Both the position numbers and the translations under genes were made by a program. The notes under the pieces were generated by a model that saw only the letters and a list, made by a program, of their open reading frames with translations, was not told where the DNA came from and ran no database searches. DNA of 64,000 nucleotides, from NCBI RefSeq assembly GCF_028596025.1, contig NZ_CP117167.1:2914001-2978000 (forward strand). The letters run 5' to 3'. Positions 28,152 to 37,293 of the stretch are shown here, in pieces (positions within the stretch are counted from its first letter, which is position 1; every line of letters starts with the position of its first letter). The stretch comes from Mucilaginibacter jinjuensis. GTDB taxonomy: Bacteria > Bacteroidota > Bacteroidia > Sphingobacteriales > Sphingobacteriaceae.

Positions 28152-29525
28152 CTATCTATTAACTGGTTTGTTACTATGGAAAGTACCATTACCAGAATCA
28201 AGATATTCGAAGATTTCGGTCCGCTTATATTTTTTATCATCTGTTGATACGTTGCCATTAATAATCGAGACGGATAACAAAAATAGCCCCTGTCGCTGAT
28301 TTATAGCTCCTTTAAGAAGTAAACTTCTGTCGGCAATCAAGTTTGAAATAGTGATAGACGAACAGTTTGGCGAGACAACCATCGACCATGCCAGGCGGTC
28401 CCTGCTATCACGAATAGTTAGTGCCGCGAAATTTACTTCATTGCAATTATTGAGAATTACAGCGGCATTGGCTATATTATTTGCAGAACCCACACCGTGA
28501 ACTTTAAAACCGGTTACATTGCTAAATTTTAATCCATTAAGCTCAACCTTACCTTGCGCATCCAGGTTAGCTATATTCCAATAGTCATTGGTTAGATCGG
28601 TACCTGTGGATACAAATTCAATATCACCAGGTCCGGAAAATACGTTGCTTAGTTTACCAAATTGACAAGATTCTATGGATAAATTCATTGGCGACTGTTC
28701 AAATACGCAATTGGCAATCATGGGCGTGTATAAACCTTTCATCCTTAAATTATATTGCGTACTACCGTTGCCTACACTATTTACAATACAAACATTACCA
28801 TCCGAACCTGCATTATTAATACCTTCGATGGTATATGCTTTGTCGCAGGCAAAGGCGTGGCAACCGTCTATATAGCTGTCTTTGCATCTATAAGCTCTTA
28901 TGCCTTCTACACAACCCCAGAAATAACAATTATCAAACCGGCACATCCCGGCATATTCGAAAAAAACAGCGGTAGCCAACTGGTAAAATACGCAATTACT
29001 TAGTGTTACAAAGTTGCCAAAACTATTATGAACGCCGTTTGGGCGGCTTTGGTTATCTGTATAAAACCAAACGTTATTGATATTGAATTTTGTGTTTTGC
29101 TGTGGGCGTGGGTCTGTTAAAATGTTAAAGGCATAATAACCCCTATCACCATTTTTAACCGCTAAGAAGATAGATGCACCATTGCCGTTAAGTTGTATTC
29201 CCCGTCGCTCCAGTTGTCCTTGTCCGCGGTAGTCAATATCTATCTGGCCGCTAATTTTGTATTTCCTGCCACTGGATAAATCGATAGACGACAAGTCATG
29301 ATCGCGTGCATAAGTAAATGCGGCCCGAAAAGCTTGGGTGTCATCGGCAATACCATCACCAATAGCTCCAAAACTTTCAACATGTAATTGACCTATAATA
29401 GCTACTGATGGCTGGACTGTATTAACACCGGCCGACCAATTTTGAAAGTCAATATCTTGAGCTGCAATGGGGAAAACAATGAAGCAACTAAGTATTACAA
29501 GAGCGCAGAAAGTTTTGTGAAGCAT
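28152..29525 (-). CDS. Secreted right-handed beta-helix protein (pectate lyase/GH28-like fold)
   Basis: 457 residues. A signal peptide (to PIAAQ, about 22) precedes the motif FGAIGDGIADDTQAF (about 52-66), the N-terminal mark of Pectate_lyase_3/GH28-like beta-helix proteins. Repeating Asn/Cys-rich coils follow (NNVWFYTDN, NCVFYQLATA, YIDGCHAFACD). Such proteins in polysaccharide loci often cleave or modify the polymer as it leaves the cell. The catalytic residues are not identifiable with certainty. It is divergent from the Wza-like gene across a 318-bp region and convergent with the second wzi-like gene. Confidence 0.8.
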   Translation of the reverse strand: MLHKTFCALVILSCFIVFPIAAQDIDFQNWSAGVNTVQPSVAIIGQLHVESFGAIGDGIADDTQAFRAAFTYARDHDLSSIDLSSGRKYKISGQIDIDYRGQGQLERRGIQLNGNGASIFLAVKNGDRGYYAFNILTDPRPQQNTKFNINNVWFYTDNQSRPNGVHNSFGNFVTLSNCVFYQLATAVFFEYAGMCRFDNCYFWGCVEGIRAYRCKDSYIDGCHAFACDKAYTIEGINNAGSDGNVCIVNSVGNGSTQYNLRMKGLYTPMIANCVFEQSPMNLSIESCQFGKLSNVFSGPGDIEFVSTGTDLTNDYWNIANLDAQGKVELNGLKFSNVTGFKVHGVGSANNIANAAVILNNCNEVNFAALTIRDSRDRLAWSMVVSPNCSSITISNLIADRSLLLKGAINQRQGLFLLSVSIINGNVSTDDKKYKRTEIFEYLDSGNGTFHSNKPVNR

Positions 29526-29618
29526 ATTAATGAAGTGTATAGCCGCAACCCGATATCTCTTTAAATTGTTTCAGTTTTGAGAAAGATAGATCCGGCAATT
29601 TGATTTCTGAATGAAGTA

Positions 29619-29647
29619 TTATATTATAACTTAAAGTTATAATATAA
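29619..29647. promoter_or_regulatory. Perfect 29-bp palindrome, candidate operator
   Basis: TTATATTATAACTT (29619-29632), centre A, AAGTTATAATATAA (29634-29647): two 14-bp arms with no mismatch. It lies 94 nt upstream of the beta-helix start and 197 nt upstream of the Wza-like start. A homodimeric regulator could bind here, or the transcript could fold as a hairpin in either direction. Low GC makes chance more likely than for a mixed sequence, but a perfect 14-bp arm is still rare. Confidence 0.5.
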
Positions 29648-29744
29648 ATGTAGCTAAATGTTGGTAATTAGTGAGATGATAATTAAAATGGCGCTTTTGA
29701 TTTAATAATTAGTATATTTAATATAATTATAGATTAAATAAATG

Positions 29745-29752
29745 TATTTTTG
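29745..29752 (+). promoter_or_regulatory. Candidate Bacteroidota -7 promoter element
   Basis: TATTTTTG fits the Bacteroidota sigma-A -7 consensus TAnnTTTG and lies 92 nt upstream of the Wza-like start. No clear TTG/TTTG -33 element occurs at the usual spacing, so support is partial. Confidence 0.3.
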
Positions 29753-29843
29753 AATTAAATTTTCGATTGGGTAAACCTTATCAAGTCTACCTTGTTAAAG
29801 ATGCATCCATAACTAACGGATATAGCGTTATTTAACATACTTC

Positions 29844-32297
29844 ATGAAATACTTTTTACGATCACTACTCCCGATTTTATTCATTTCGGTTTTATTATTC
29901 TCGGGCGATGTTTCAGGACAGAGTATTTCCCAAAGCCTTTCTACAGTAAATGTTGAGCAGCTTTCTGATGCCCAAATCAATAAGATCATAGCTGATGCCA
30001 ATAATACAGGGCAGGATGTTACTACATACCTTCAATCTAAAGGGGTGACAGGAACCCAACTGCAAAAGTTTCAGAGTCGCCTTAAAGTAGCATCCGACGC
30101 TAAATTTGGAACCGGCCAGGATAGCACTACCGGCGAGGGTACGCGCAAGCTTAATTATCAAAAAGATACCAGCACGGCAGCGGGTACAATTTCAAGATCG
30201 GGGATCAGAATATTTGGTGCTGATCTATTTAATGGAAAAAATGTAAGCTTCGAACCAAATCTAAGATTAGCTACACCGGTTAATTACATTTTAGGGCCTG
30301 ATGACCAGATAGTAATTAACGTTTATGGACAATCATTAGTTGACTGGCATTTGGTAGTTTCGCCCGATGGAAACATTAACATACCCGGAGTAGGCATTGT
30401 AAGTGTTTCCGGCCTGACTATACAGCAGGCTACGGCTGTTATTAAAAGACGCCTGGCTGCAAAAAATTACCTGATTGGCAAAGGCACTAACGTTAATGTT
30501 AGCTTAGGCAATATCCGCAGTATTAAAGTGATTGTAGTAGGTGAGGTAACCCGCCCCGGTACTTATACTTTGCCATCTCTGGCAACTGCATTTAATGCCT
30601 TATATGAATCTGGAGGGCCAAATGAAAACGGATCTTTCAGACAAATAGAGATCATCAGGGATAACAGGGTAATTAAGCGACTGGATATTTATGACTTCTT
30701 ATTAAAAGCAGATCAGAAAGATAATATTTCATTGCGCGATCAGGATATTATACGTGTACCCACCTACAGGATACGTGTGCAGATGGCTGGCCAGGTTAAA
30801 AGACCTGCCATATTTGAAGTACTGCCGGGAGAAACATTGCAGGATGTAATCAACTTCGCAGGCGGATTTACTGATCTTGCCTATACCAGCAAAATTAAAG
30901 TTCTGCAAATTGATAATCAGGAACGTAAGATTTCGGACATTATAGAAAATGATTATAAAAATTATATCCCGTTAAGGGGTGATCGCTACACTGTTGATGC
31001 TATTTTGGAACGTTACCAAAACAGGGTAACGATAAGTGGCGCTGTTTTTCGCCCTGGCGATTACGAATTAAGTAGAGGGTTAACGCTTACACAATTAATA
31101 GCTAACGCAGCCGGTTTAAAAGAAGATGCTTACCTCACAAGGGGGTATATAAACCGTCTACGGTCAGACAATACTACCGAATCAATAGCATTTGATTTGA
31201 ACGCTATACACGCTAAAACGGCGGCTGATATAACTTTAAGCAGGGAAGATAGTGTAACCATTCCTTCTTTATTTGACCTGCGCGATCGCTATCTTGTAAG
31301 CATTAAAGGTGAGGTACGTAAGCCAGGCGATTTTTCGTATGGTGAAAATTTAACAGTTGAAAGCCTGATTGAAAAGGCGGGAGGCTTTACTCAAGGAGCC
31401 AGTGCAAAACGTGTTCAGGTAGCACGTCGCATTACCACCGGCGACCCCATGAACCTCAACTCACCAGTTTCGCAGGTATTTACGATAGATGTTACAGATC
31501 CGTTAAGCCTTTCTACAGCCAACTTTGTGCTTAAACCTTTTGATATTGTTTCTGTGTTTTCACTTCCCGGCTTCGAGAGATTAAGGGTAGTAAAGGTAGA
31601 AGGCGAAGTTTTATATCCAGGTTCGTATACCATTACTAAAAAGGATGAAAAGATTTCAGACATTATTGCAAGAGCGGGGGGGCTTATTGCATCTTCCGAT
31701 GCATCTGGCGGAACCTTGAAAAGAACGAATGCGGCGATACTTGGTGTTGATAAATTTAAGGTCGATACGATAGCATTGGAAAAAGAGCGGGTGCAACGTT
31801 TAAGATCGCTCCAGCAAAATGTTAATGGCACATCGATTATTAGCGATGATCAGTTAAGGAATGACTATGTAGGTATTGATTTAGAAAAGATCATCAGTAA
31901 CCCCGGGTCAAAAACAGATTTGCTGGTTGAAGATGGCGATTTAATTAGGGTGCCTAAACAACAGCAGGTAGTACGTGTAAACGGTGAGGTACTATATCCA
32001 AGTGTGGTTGTTTTCAGTTCATCCAAATCATTTAAAGATTATGTTATTAATGCCGGTGGCTTTTCATCATCGGCTTTAAAACGCGGGGCTTATGTGGTGT
32101 ACCCTAACGGCACGGTAAAAGGATCACGCAAATTCTTAATATTTACTACCCGCCCTGATGTGAAACCCGGAAGTGAGATTTTTGTGCCCAAGGCACTTGA
32201 TAAGCCCAAAATTTCACTTGCCGAAATCTTAGGCATTGGAGGAACATTAGCTTCTATAGCTGCCATAATAATAGGATTTGCAAATTTAGCTAAATAA
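29844..32297 (+). CDS. Wza-like polysaccharide export protein with multiple SLBB domains
   Basis: 817 residues. A signal peptide (to about VSGQ) precedes a helical N-terminal segment. The Poly_export domain (about 150-235) begins LGPDDQIVINVYG and includes SPDGNINIPGVG. At least five SLBB repeats follow, recognisable by the recurring V-x-G-E-V-x-x-P-G pattern (VVGEVTRPGTY, VKVEGEVLYPGSY, VRVNGEVLYPSV). The C-terminus has a hydrophobic helix (GTLASIAAIIIGFANLAK). It should form the periplasm-spanning exit channel for the polymer. The start of the next gene follows after 2 nt. Confidence 0.93.
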   Translation: MKYFLRSLLPILFISVLLFSGDVSGQSISQSLSTVNVEQLSDAQINKIIADANNTGQDVTTYLQSKGVTGTQLQKFQSRLKVASDAKFGTGQDSTTGEGTRKLNYQKDTSTAAGTISRSGIRIFGADLFNGKNVSFEPNLRLATPVNYILGPDDQIVINVYGQSLVDWHLVVSPDGNINIPGVGIVSVSGLTIQQATAVIKRRLAAKNYLIGKGTNVNVSLGNIRSIKVIVVGEVTRPGTYTLPSLATAFNALYESGGPNENGSFRQIEIIRDNRVIKRLDIYDFLLKADQKDNISLRDQDIIRVPTYRIRVQMAGQVKRPAIFEVLPGETLQDVINFAGGFTDLAYTSKIKVLQIDNQERKISDIIENDYKNYIPLRGDRYTVDAILERYQNRVTISGAVFRPGDYELSRGLTLTQLIANAAGLKEDAYLTRGYINRLRSDNTTESIAFDLNAIHAKTAADITLSREDSVTIPSLFDLRDRYLVSIKGEVRKPGDFSYGENLTVESLIEKAGGFTQGASAKRVQVARRITTGDPMNLNSPVSQVFTIDVTDPLSLSTANFVLKPFDIVSVFSLPGFERLRVVKVEGEVLYPGSYTITKKDEKISDIIARAGGLIASSDASGGTLKRTNAAILGVDKFKVDTIALEKERVQRLRSLQQNVNGTSIISDDQLRNDYVGIDLEKIISNPGSKTDLLVEDGDLIRVPKQQQVVRVNGEVLYPSVVVFSSSKSFKDYVINAGGFSSSALKRGAYVVYPNGTVKGSRKFLIFTTRPDVKPGSEIFVPKALDKPKISLAEILGIGGTLASIAAIIIGFANLAK

Positions 32298-32299
32298 CC

Positions 32300-33382
32300 G
32301 TGAGAGAAACAGTTGACATGGCGCCGGTTAATGACGAAGGTATAACCCTTAAAGAAGTTATTTATAAGCTACAAGGCTCATTCTATTACCTTAAAAAAAA
32401 GTGGGGTTGGATTGTCATATTTACTTTAATTGGGACGATATGCGGTCTAATGTATGCACTAAGAAAAAAAGCGCTCTATGAAGCCGTGGTAACTTTTGCT
32501 CTGCAAGATGATCAGATACAGGGTGGAGCTGGATTATACACCGGATTGGCCAGCCAGCTGGGCATGGATATGAGTACATCCGGCAGTGGCCCCTTTGCGG
32601 GCGACAACGTATTAAGCCTTTTAAAGTCAAATTCGATGATAGAAAAAACCCTTTTAACTACGGTGAACTACAAAGGGAAAGATATGACTTTGGCCGAATG
32701 CTATATACAATTCAATGAACTTCGCCAGGAATGGCAGAAAGACCCTGAGCTTAAGAGCATAAACTTCCCGGCAAATTCTAACGAAGATAAGTTTAGCTTG
32801 AAGCAAGATAGCGTGATGAAGATTTTTTATAAATCTATCGTCAAAAATAATTTGGTCATTGAAAAAGTTGATGAGGCGACCAATATCATATCTGTGACTG
32901 TTAATACCGGCGATCAGTTATTTTCAAAGTTATTTTCTGAAGCGTTGATCAACGAGGTGTCAAAGTTTTATATAGAAACCAAGACCCAAAAAACGGTAGA
33001 AAATGTGCTGATACTTCAACACCAAACAGATTCTGTACGAAGAGAAATGAACATGGCCATAAGCGGCGTGGCAAGCAGCAGCGACCAGAACCCTAATCCC
33101 AATCCTAATATGCAGGTGCTGCATGTAGGTGCTCAGCGAAAAAATTTCGACGTGCAGGTAAATCAAACTATTCTGGCAGAATTAGTTAGAAATCTGCAAA
33201 CCGCAAAAGTAACATTGCGAAAAGAAACACCTTTAATCCAGATTATCGACAGGCCGAAATTGCCACTTGACATCAAGGTCTTCAGTAAGTTTAAAGGAAT
33301 GATAGTCGGCGGACTTATGGGGGCAGTTTTAACAATTGTTACATTATTAGTTAGCCGGTTTATAAAGAAAACGATGGAATAA
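32300..33382 (+). CDS. Wzz-type polysaccharide chain-length determinant/co-polymerase without kinase domain
   Basis: About 360 residues: a transmembrane helix near residues 37-55 (WIVIFTLIGTICGLMYAL), a large periplasmic helical domain with a coiled-coil region, and a second membrane helix near the C-terminus (GGLMGAVLTIVTLL). This is the Wzz topology. The cytosolic tyrosine-kinase domain found in Wzc proteins is absent, and none is encoded nearby. The frame starts with GTG at 32300; ATG at 32318 is an alternative. It would set polymer length with the Wzy-like protein and contact the export protein encoded just upstream. Confidence 0.88.
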   Translation: MRETVDMAPVNDEGITLKEVIYKLQGSFYYLKKKWGWIVIFTLIGTICGLMYALRKKALYEAVVTFALQDDQIQGGAGLYTGLASQLGMDMSTSGSGPFAGDNVLSLLKSNSMIEKTLLTTVNYKGKDMTLAECYIQFNELRQEWQKDPELKSINFPANSNEDKFSLKQDSVMKIFYKSIVKNNLVIEKVDEATNIISVTVNTGDQLFSKLFSEALINEVSKFYIETKTQKTVENVLILQHQTDSVRREMNMAISGVASSSDQNPNPNPNMQVLHVGAQRKNFDVQVNQTILAELVRNLQTAKVTLRKETPLIQIIDRPKLPLDIKVFSKFKGMIVGGLMGAVLTIVTLLVSRFIKKTME

Positions 33383-33547
33383 GCCATCGGCTTTGCTTCT
33401 TCTTTTAAGTCCTGTAAACCGAGTTTCAACGATGGCTATGAAGACCTGGTAGCTTAATAAGCATTACAAATACTGCTGACAAAACGAATTAATTCTCTGA
33501 TCAGAATAGTGCGGACAAATCACTAAATATTATATCCAAATAAGTAC

Positions 33548-34987
33548 ATGAGCTTAAGGAAAAATTTAATAGTTAATTCAATTTTAACTTCTTCAAATAT
33601 TTTGTTTCCGCTAATAACGTTTCCATACGTTACACGCATACTTTCAAATGATAGTTATGGCAGAATTTCATTTATTGACGCATTTACAGGTTATTTTTTA
33701 ATCTTCTCCTCATTAGGGATACCGTATTACGGTGTTAGAGAAATTGCAAAAGTTAAAAATGATCCGCCCCGTTATACCAAGCTTGTTATTGAACTCGCCG
33801 GCCTGCAGTTAAGCCTGGCTATCATTTTTTCGGCCATGTTTCTGATCATGCAGTTTTTTATACCGGCCATACATCGTAATGTAGACCTGGTTAAAATATC
33901 CTGCCTGATTATTATCGGCTCTGCATTCTCGATTGACTGGTTTTTTCAGGGGACTGAAAATTTCACTTATATCACCAGCAGGTCATTGTTTACAAAAACG
34001 TTAAATGTAATCAGCATTCTCATTTTCGTCAAGGCCTCCGATGATCATTATGTTTATTATTTAATATCGGGGTTAACCATATTGATCAACTCCAGCTGGA
34101 ACTTTTATTATTTTGTTAGAAAATTTGCGACCAAGTTTGATGAGCGGCTAAGTATAAAACCACATATAAAGCCTTTGCTTATACTTTTTAGCATTAATGT
34201 ATCAGTAAGTGTATACACGGTATTAGACACTATTATTTTAGGGCTTTTTACCAATCCGGCAACTGTTAGTTTATATAGCGTACCCTTAAAACTCGTTAAA
34301 ATGTTTTTAATGGTAGTAAGTGGCATTGGCGTAGTGATGATACCCCGAATAGCGAGTTTGTTTGTTAATGACGATAAAGACGCCATTACAAATCTCATTA
34401 AGAAATCATTCAACATCATTTTTCTCTTAACCATACCTTTCTCTGTTTTTTGTATGGTTTTTCCTAAAGAGATACTTTTTGTGCTGTCGGGCCAAAAGTA
34501 TTTGATGTCGGCAGGCGCATTAAGGGTATTGGCTTTAGTGCCGCTTATCATCGGTTTTTGTAGTGTACTCGGCACACAATTTCTTATGCCTATAGGGCAA
34601 GAAAATAAGATCTTGCACGCTACCATCATCGGTTTGGTTATTAGCTTATTATTAAACTTCTTACTAATCCCACATTTAAAACATATCGGTGCCTCAATTG
34701 CCTGCCTTGCTGCCGAAACGGCGGTTTGTATATACATCTATTTCTCGGCACGCAAGCGCACGGTTATACAATTAGACTACCGGCTCCTGCTGCATATAGG
34801 AGTAAGCTTAACAATAAGCGTATTAGCAGGAGTAGCATTACGCGGGCATTTGCATGAAATTGTAGTATTATCAACTTCCTGCGCGTCTTATGTTATCATA
34901 TTTATTCTACTACAATATACCATTTTTAAGAATGAGTTTGTTGACTCCCTTTTACATTTTAAGAAATTAACAGCCTCTAAAGTTTAA
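33548..34987 (+). CDS. Wzx-type oligosaccharide flippase
   Basis: 479 residues with about 12-14 transmembrane helices. The polysaccharide biosynthesis protein pattern starts LIVNSILTSSNILFPLITFPYVTRIL. GVREIAKVKND and DWFFQGTENF are also typical of Wzx. It should flip the undecaprenyl-linked repeat unit from the cytosolic to the periplasmic face. It is preceded by a 165-nt gap without visible genes. Confidence 0.93.
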   Translation: MSLRKNLIVNSILTSSNILFPLITFPYVTRILSNDSYGRISFIDAFTGYFLIFSSLGIPYYGVREIAKVKNDPPRYTKLVIELAGLQLSLAIIFSAMFLIMQFFIPAIHRNVDLVKISCLIIIGSAFSIDWFFQGTENFTYITSRSLFTKTLNVISILIFVKASDDHYVYYLISGLTILINSSWNFYYFVRKFATKFDERLSIKPHIKPLLILFSINVSVSVYTVLDTIILGLFTNPATVSLYSVPLKLVKMFLMVVSGIGVVMIPRIASLFVNDDKDAITNLIKKSFNIIFLLTIPFSVFCMVFPKEILFVLSGQKYLMSAGALRVLALVPLIIGFCSVLGTQFLMPIGQENKILHATIIGLVISLLLNFLLIPHLKHIGASIACLAAETAVCIYIYFSARKRTVIQLDYRLLLHIGVSLTISVLAGVALRGHLHEIVVLSTSCASYVIIFILLQYTIFKNEFVDSLLHFKKLTASKV

Positions 34988-35240
34988 CAAGATTGCAACT
35001 ATTGTAAATTTTTATCACAGTAAAATTTTAATAATAATAGTTTAAAAATTTTCATAAATATTAAAACCATGTGATGGGGAGATTGTTGGGTATAAGGAGA
35101 TAAAACGAATATCGAACTGATCGATGAGAAGTGGATTGCCAAATTATGCGATTTACCGGATTGGATTTTTGAGGTGCCGTTAGAGCAGAGATCTGGTATA
35201 ATAATAAGCATACTTAATACACTTAATCGATTAGTAAAAT
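34988..35240 (+). other. Intergenic stretch with an open but start-less reading frame
   Basis: Plus-strand frame from about 35091 runs through NIELIDEKWIAKLCDLPDW and VPLEQRSG into the next gene's start in another frame. It reads like coding sequence but has no start codon and no family I recognise. It may be a gene scar from locus rearrangement, or simply chance. The first 100 nt are very AT-rich. Confidence 0.25.
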
Positions 35241-36251
35241 ATGGTAGAAAAAATCTACGTGGCGTGCCCGGCAAGTTTTAAAACCGGCGGAACTGAATCT
35301 ATACATCAGCTTGTTTATAATTTGAATAAGTTTTTTGGGATCAAAACATACGTTTATTACGTAAATTATAACCCCAAAAAAACAGAAAACCCCACAGCAG
35401 ATGCTTTCTCAATTTATGTGGGTTCCGACGAATGGGTGGACGCATCAGGCGTAGAAGATTCGGAAAAGAACTTGCTTATTATACCTGAAATGGAAACTCC
35501 TTATCTGGAGAACTTTAAAAAAATAAGGAAATGCATCTGGTGGTTAAGTGTCGACAACTTCTTTGTATACAACACGGCACCTAAATCAAAGCCACTATTT
35601 TACATCAAACATTACTTAAAAAAGGTACTTGGAAAAACATCGCTTGAATATGAGAAACTAATGTTTAATGAGTTTAGCGCCGATTTTCATTTGGTACAAT
35701 CTTATTATGCAGCCCAATTTTTAAAAGAATTGAATATTAAGAATATCTATTCCATACCAGATTATATCCACGAAAACTATATAGCAGAAACCAAGTCGAT
35801 TAACCTCGACCTGAAAGAGGATATAGTAGCCTATAATCCGGCAAAGGGCTATGAGTTTACAGCTAAGCTAAAAGCTATGGCCCCCAATATTCGTTGGGTA
35901 CCCATTGTAAAAATGACTAATGAAGAGGTTTTTCAGCTGTTAGCTAAGGCCAAGGTATATATTGATTTTGGTAATCACCCCGGAAAAGACAGGATACCCC
36001 GTGAAGCTGCTTTGGCAGGTTGCTGCTTAATTACCGGGAAAAAAGGTTCTGCAGGCAATCCATACGACGTAGCCATCCCTGCAAAATACAAACTAGATGA
36101 AACAGAGGCTCCTGCTATCATTGCTCTAATCAGGGAGATTTTCAGCAACTACAAGAGCCAGTCTAACAAGTTCAATAGTTATTTAGAAATATTAAATAAT
36201 GAAAAAGCGGTGTACCTCAAAGAGGTAGGTGATTTTCTTAAAATCCTTTAA
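35241..36251 (+). CDS. Putative glycosyltransferase (GT-B-like), EPS locus
   Basis: 336 residues. N-terminal VACPASFKTGGTESIHQLVYNL matches the sugar-acceptor loop of GT-B transferases (TGGTE). The C-terminal half has VYIDFGNHPGKDRIPREAAL, with the R-E-A-A-L-A-G stretch in the usual nucleotide-sugar-binding position. The middle (IIPEMETPYLENF and WWLSVDNF) is typical of capsule proteins of unknown specificity. Sugar donor unknown. It lies between the flippase and a GT2 gene. Confidence 0.75.
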   Translation: MVEKIYVACPASFKTGGTESIHQLVYNLNKFFGIKTYVYYVNYNPKKTENPTADAFSIYVGSDEWVDASGVEDSEKNLLIIPEMETPYLENFKKIRKCIWWLSVDNFFVYNTAPKSKPLFYIKHYLKKVLGKTSLEYEKLMFNEFSADFHLVQSYYAAQFLKELNIKNIYSIPDYIHENYIAETKSINLDLKEDIVAYNPAKGYEFTAKLKAMAPNIRWVPIVKMTNEEVFQLLAKAKVYIDFGNHPGKDRIPREAALAGCCLITGKKGSAGNPYDVAIPAKYKLDETEAPAIIALIREIFSNYKSQSNKFNSYLEILNNEKAVYLKEVGDFLKIL

Positions 36252-36330
36252 TCTGAAATGAATAACCATCGCCAACTATATGTTTACAGTACTTGTAAAA
36301 ACGGGCACTTAAATTAAATACAATCAATCA

Positions 36331-37293
36331 ATGGCGCTCGTTTCAGTTATCATTCCTAATTACAATCATGCTCGCTATTTACCGCAAAGGATTAATTCTG
36401 TTTTAAATCAGACTTATCAGGATTTTGAGCTCATTATTTTAGATGATTTTTCTACAGATGGTAGCAGGGAGGTTATTGAGCAATACCGTAATCATCCGAA
36501 GGTTAGCCATGTCGTTTTTAATGAGGTTAACAGCGGGAGCACATTTAAGCAATGGAAAAAAGGTATTGAGCTTTCGTCGGGCGATTATATATGGCTTGCC
36601 GAAAGTGACGATTATGCCGGAGATGTATTACTGGATACTTTGATGAAACCATTGGAAACTGATGAAAACGTCTTGTTGTCCTATTGCCAGTCGCTAATTG
36701 TAGATGAAAATAATGATGCATTATTTCTATGCGACTGGGCAGATCCATTGGATAAAGATAAGTGGAAACATGACCATATTGAAGATGCAGAAAAGGAACT
36801 CGACAGCTATTTGAGATATAGGAATACAATCCCTAATGCGAGTGCAGTTGTATTTAGGAAACCTAAAGACCTATCCGTATTTGATGATATCGTAGGGATG
36901 AAATTTAGCGGGGATTGGTTATTCTGGAAAAGACAATTAAGCCGCGGGGGGAAAATTGCTTTTTCGCAACTAGTGCTAAATTTTTTCAGGATGCATCCTC
37001 AAACTACCAGGCATTTGCTCAGCATGGAAAAAGAAAAGCAACGGGTTAAAGAGCTGAGCTTATTTGTTGATCAGGACAGTTATTCTGTATTTGACAAGCG
37101 CTATGACTGGATGCTGATCTTTTGGTTCGAACATCGGTCTGCTTATAAAGGCACGCTCCAGTATTTTATACCCGGTTTTCCGGTAAAAATGCAAATCAGG
37201 ACTTACATCTTGGTTTTAGATAAAATTTTAAAAAGGATCAAAAAATCCTTGTTTCCGTTAATGCCAGTAAAAACACAATATCAAAGCAGTTAA
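36331..37293 (+). CDS. Glycosyltransferase family 2
   Basis: 320 residues with a GT-A fold: SVIIPNYNHARYLPQRINSV at the N-terminus, LDDFSTDGS, and the acidic metal/donor site in AESDD near residue 90. An acceptor-side region with GDWLFW follows, and a basic C-terminus. Cytosolic or membrane-associated. The final TAA shares a base with the next gene's ATG (TAATG), so translation is coupled to the GT8 protein. Donor unknown. Confidence 0.9.
   Translation: MALVSVIIPNYNHARYLPQRINSVLNQTYQDFELIILDDFSTDGSREVIEQYRNHPKVSHVVFNEVNSGSTFKQWKKGIELSSGDYIWLAESDDYAGDVLLDTLMKPLETDENVLLSYCQSLIVDENNDALFLCDWADPLDKDKWKHDHIEDAEKELDSYLRYRNTIPNASAVVFRKPKDLSVFDDIVGMKFSGDWLFWKRQLSRGGKIAFSQLVLNFFRMHPQTTRHLLSMEKEKQRVKELSLFVDQDSYSVFDKRYDWMLIFWFEHRSAYKGTLQYFIPGFPVKMQIRTYILVLDKILKRIKKSLFPLMPVKTQYQSS

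Larger units (their letters stand above)
29526..29843. other. 318-bp divergent control region of the EPS operon
   Basis: Very AT-rich, with no reading frame of note. It contains the 29-bp palindrome and a TAnnTTTG element (listed separately), and lies between the beta-helix gene (minus) and the Wza-like gene (plus). It is the most likely place for control of the long downstream EPS gene run. Confidence 0.5.

Noticed and set aside
34999..35274. Minus-strand 91-residue frame between flippase and transferase
   Set aside because: Overlaps the start of the real transferase gene antisense, with composition like a shadow frame and no known motif.
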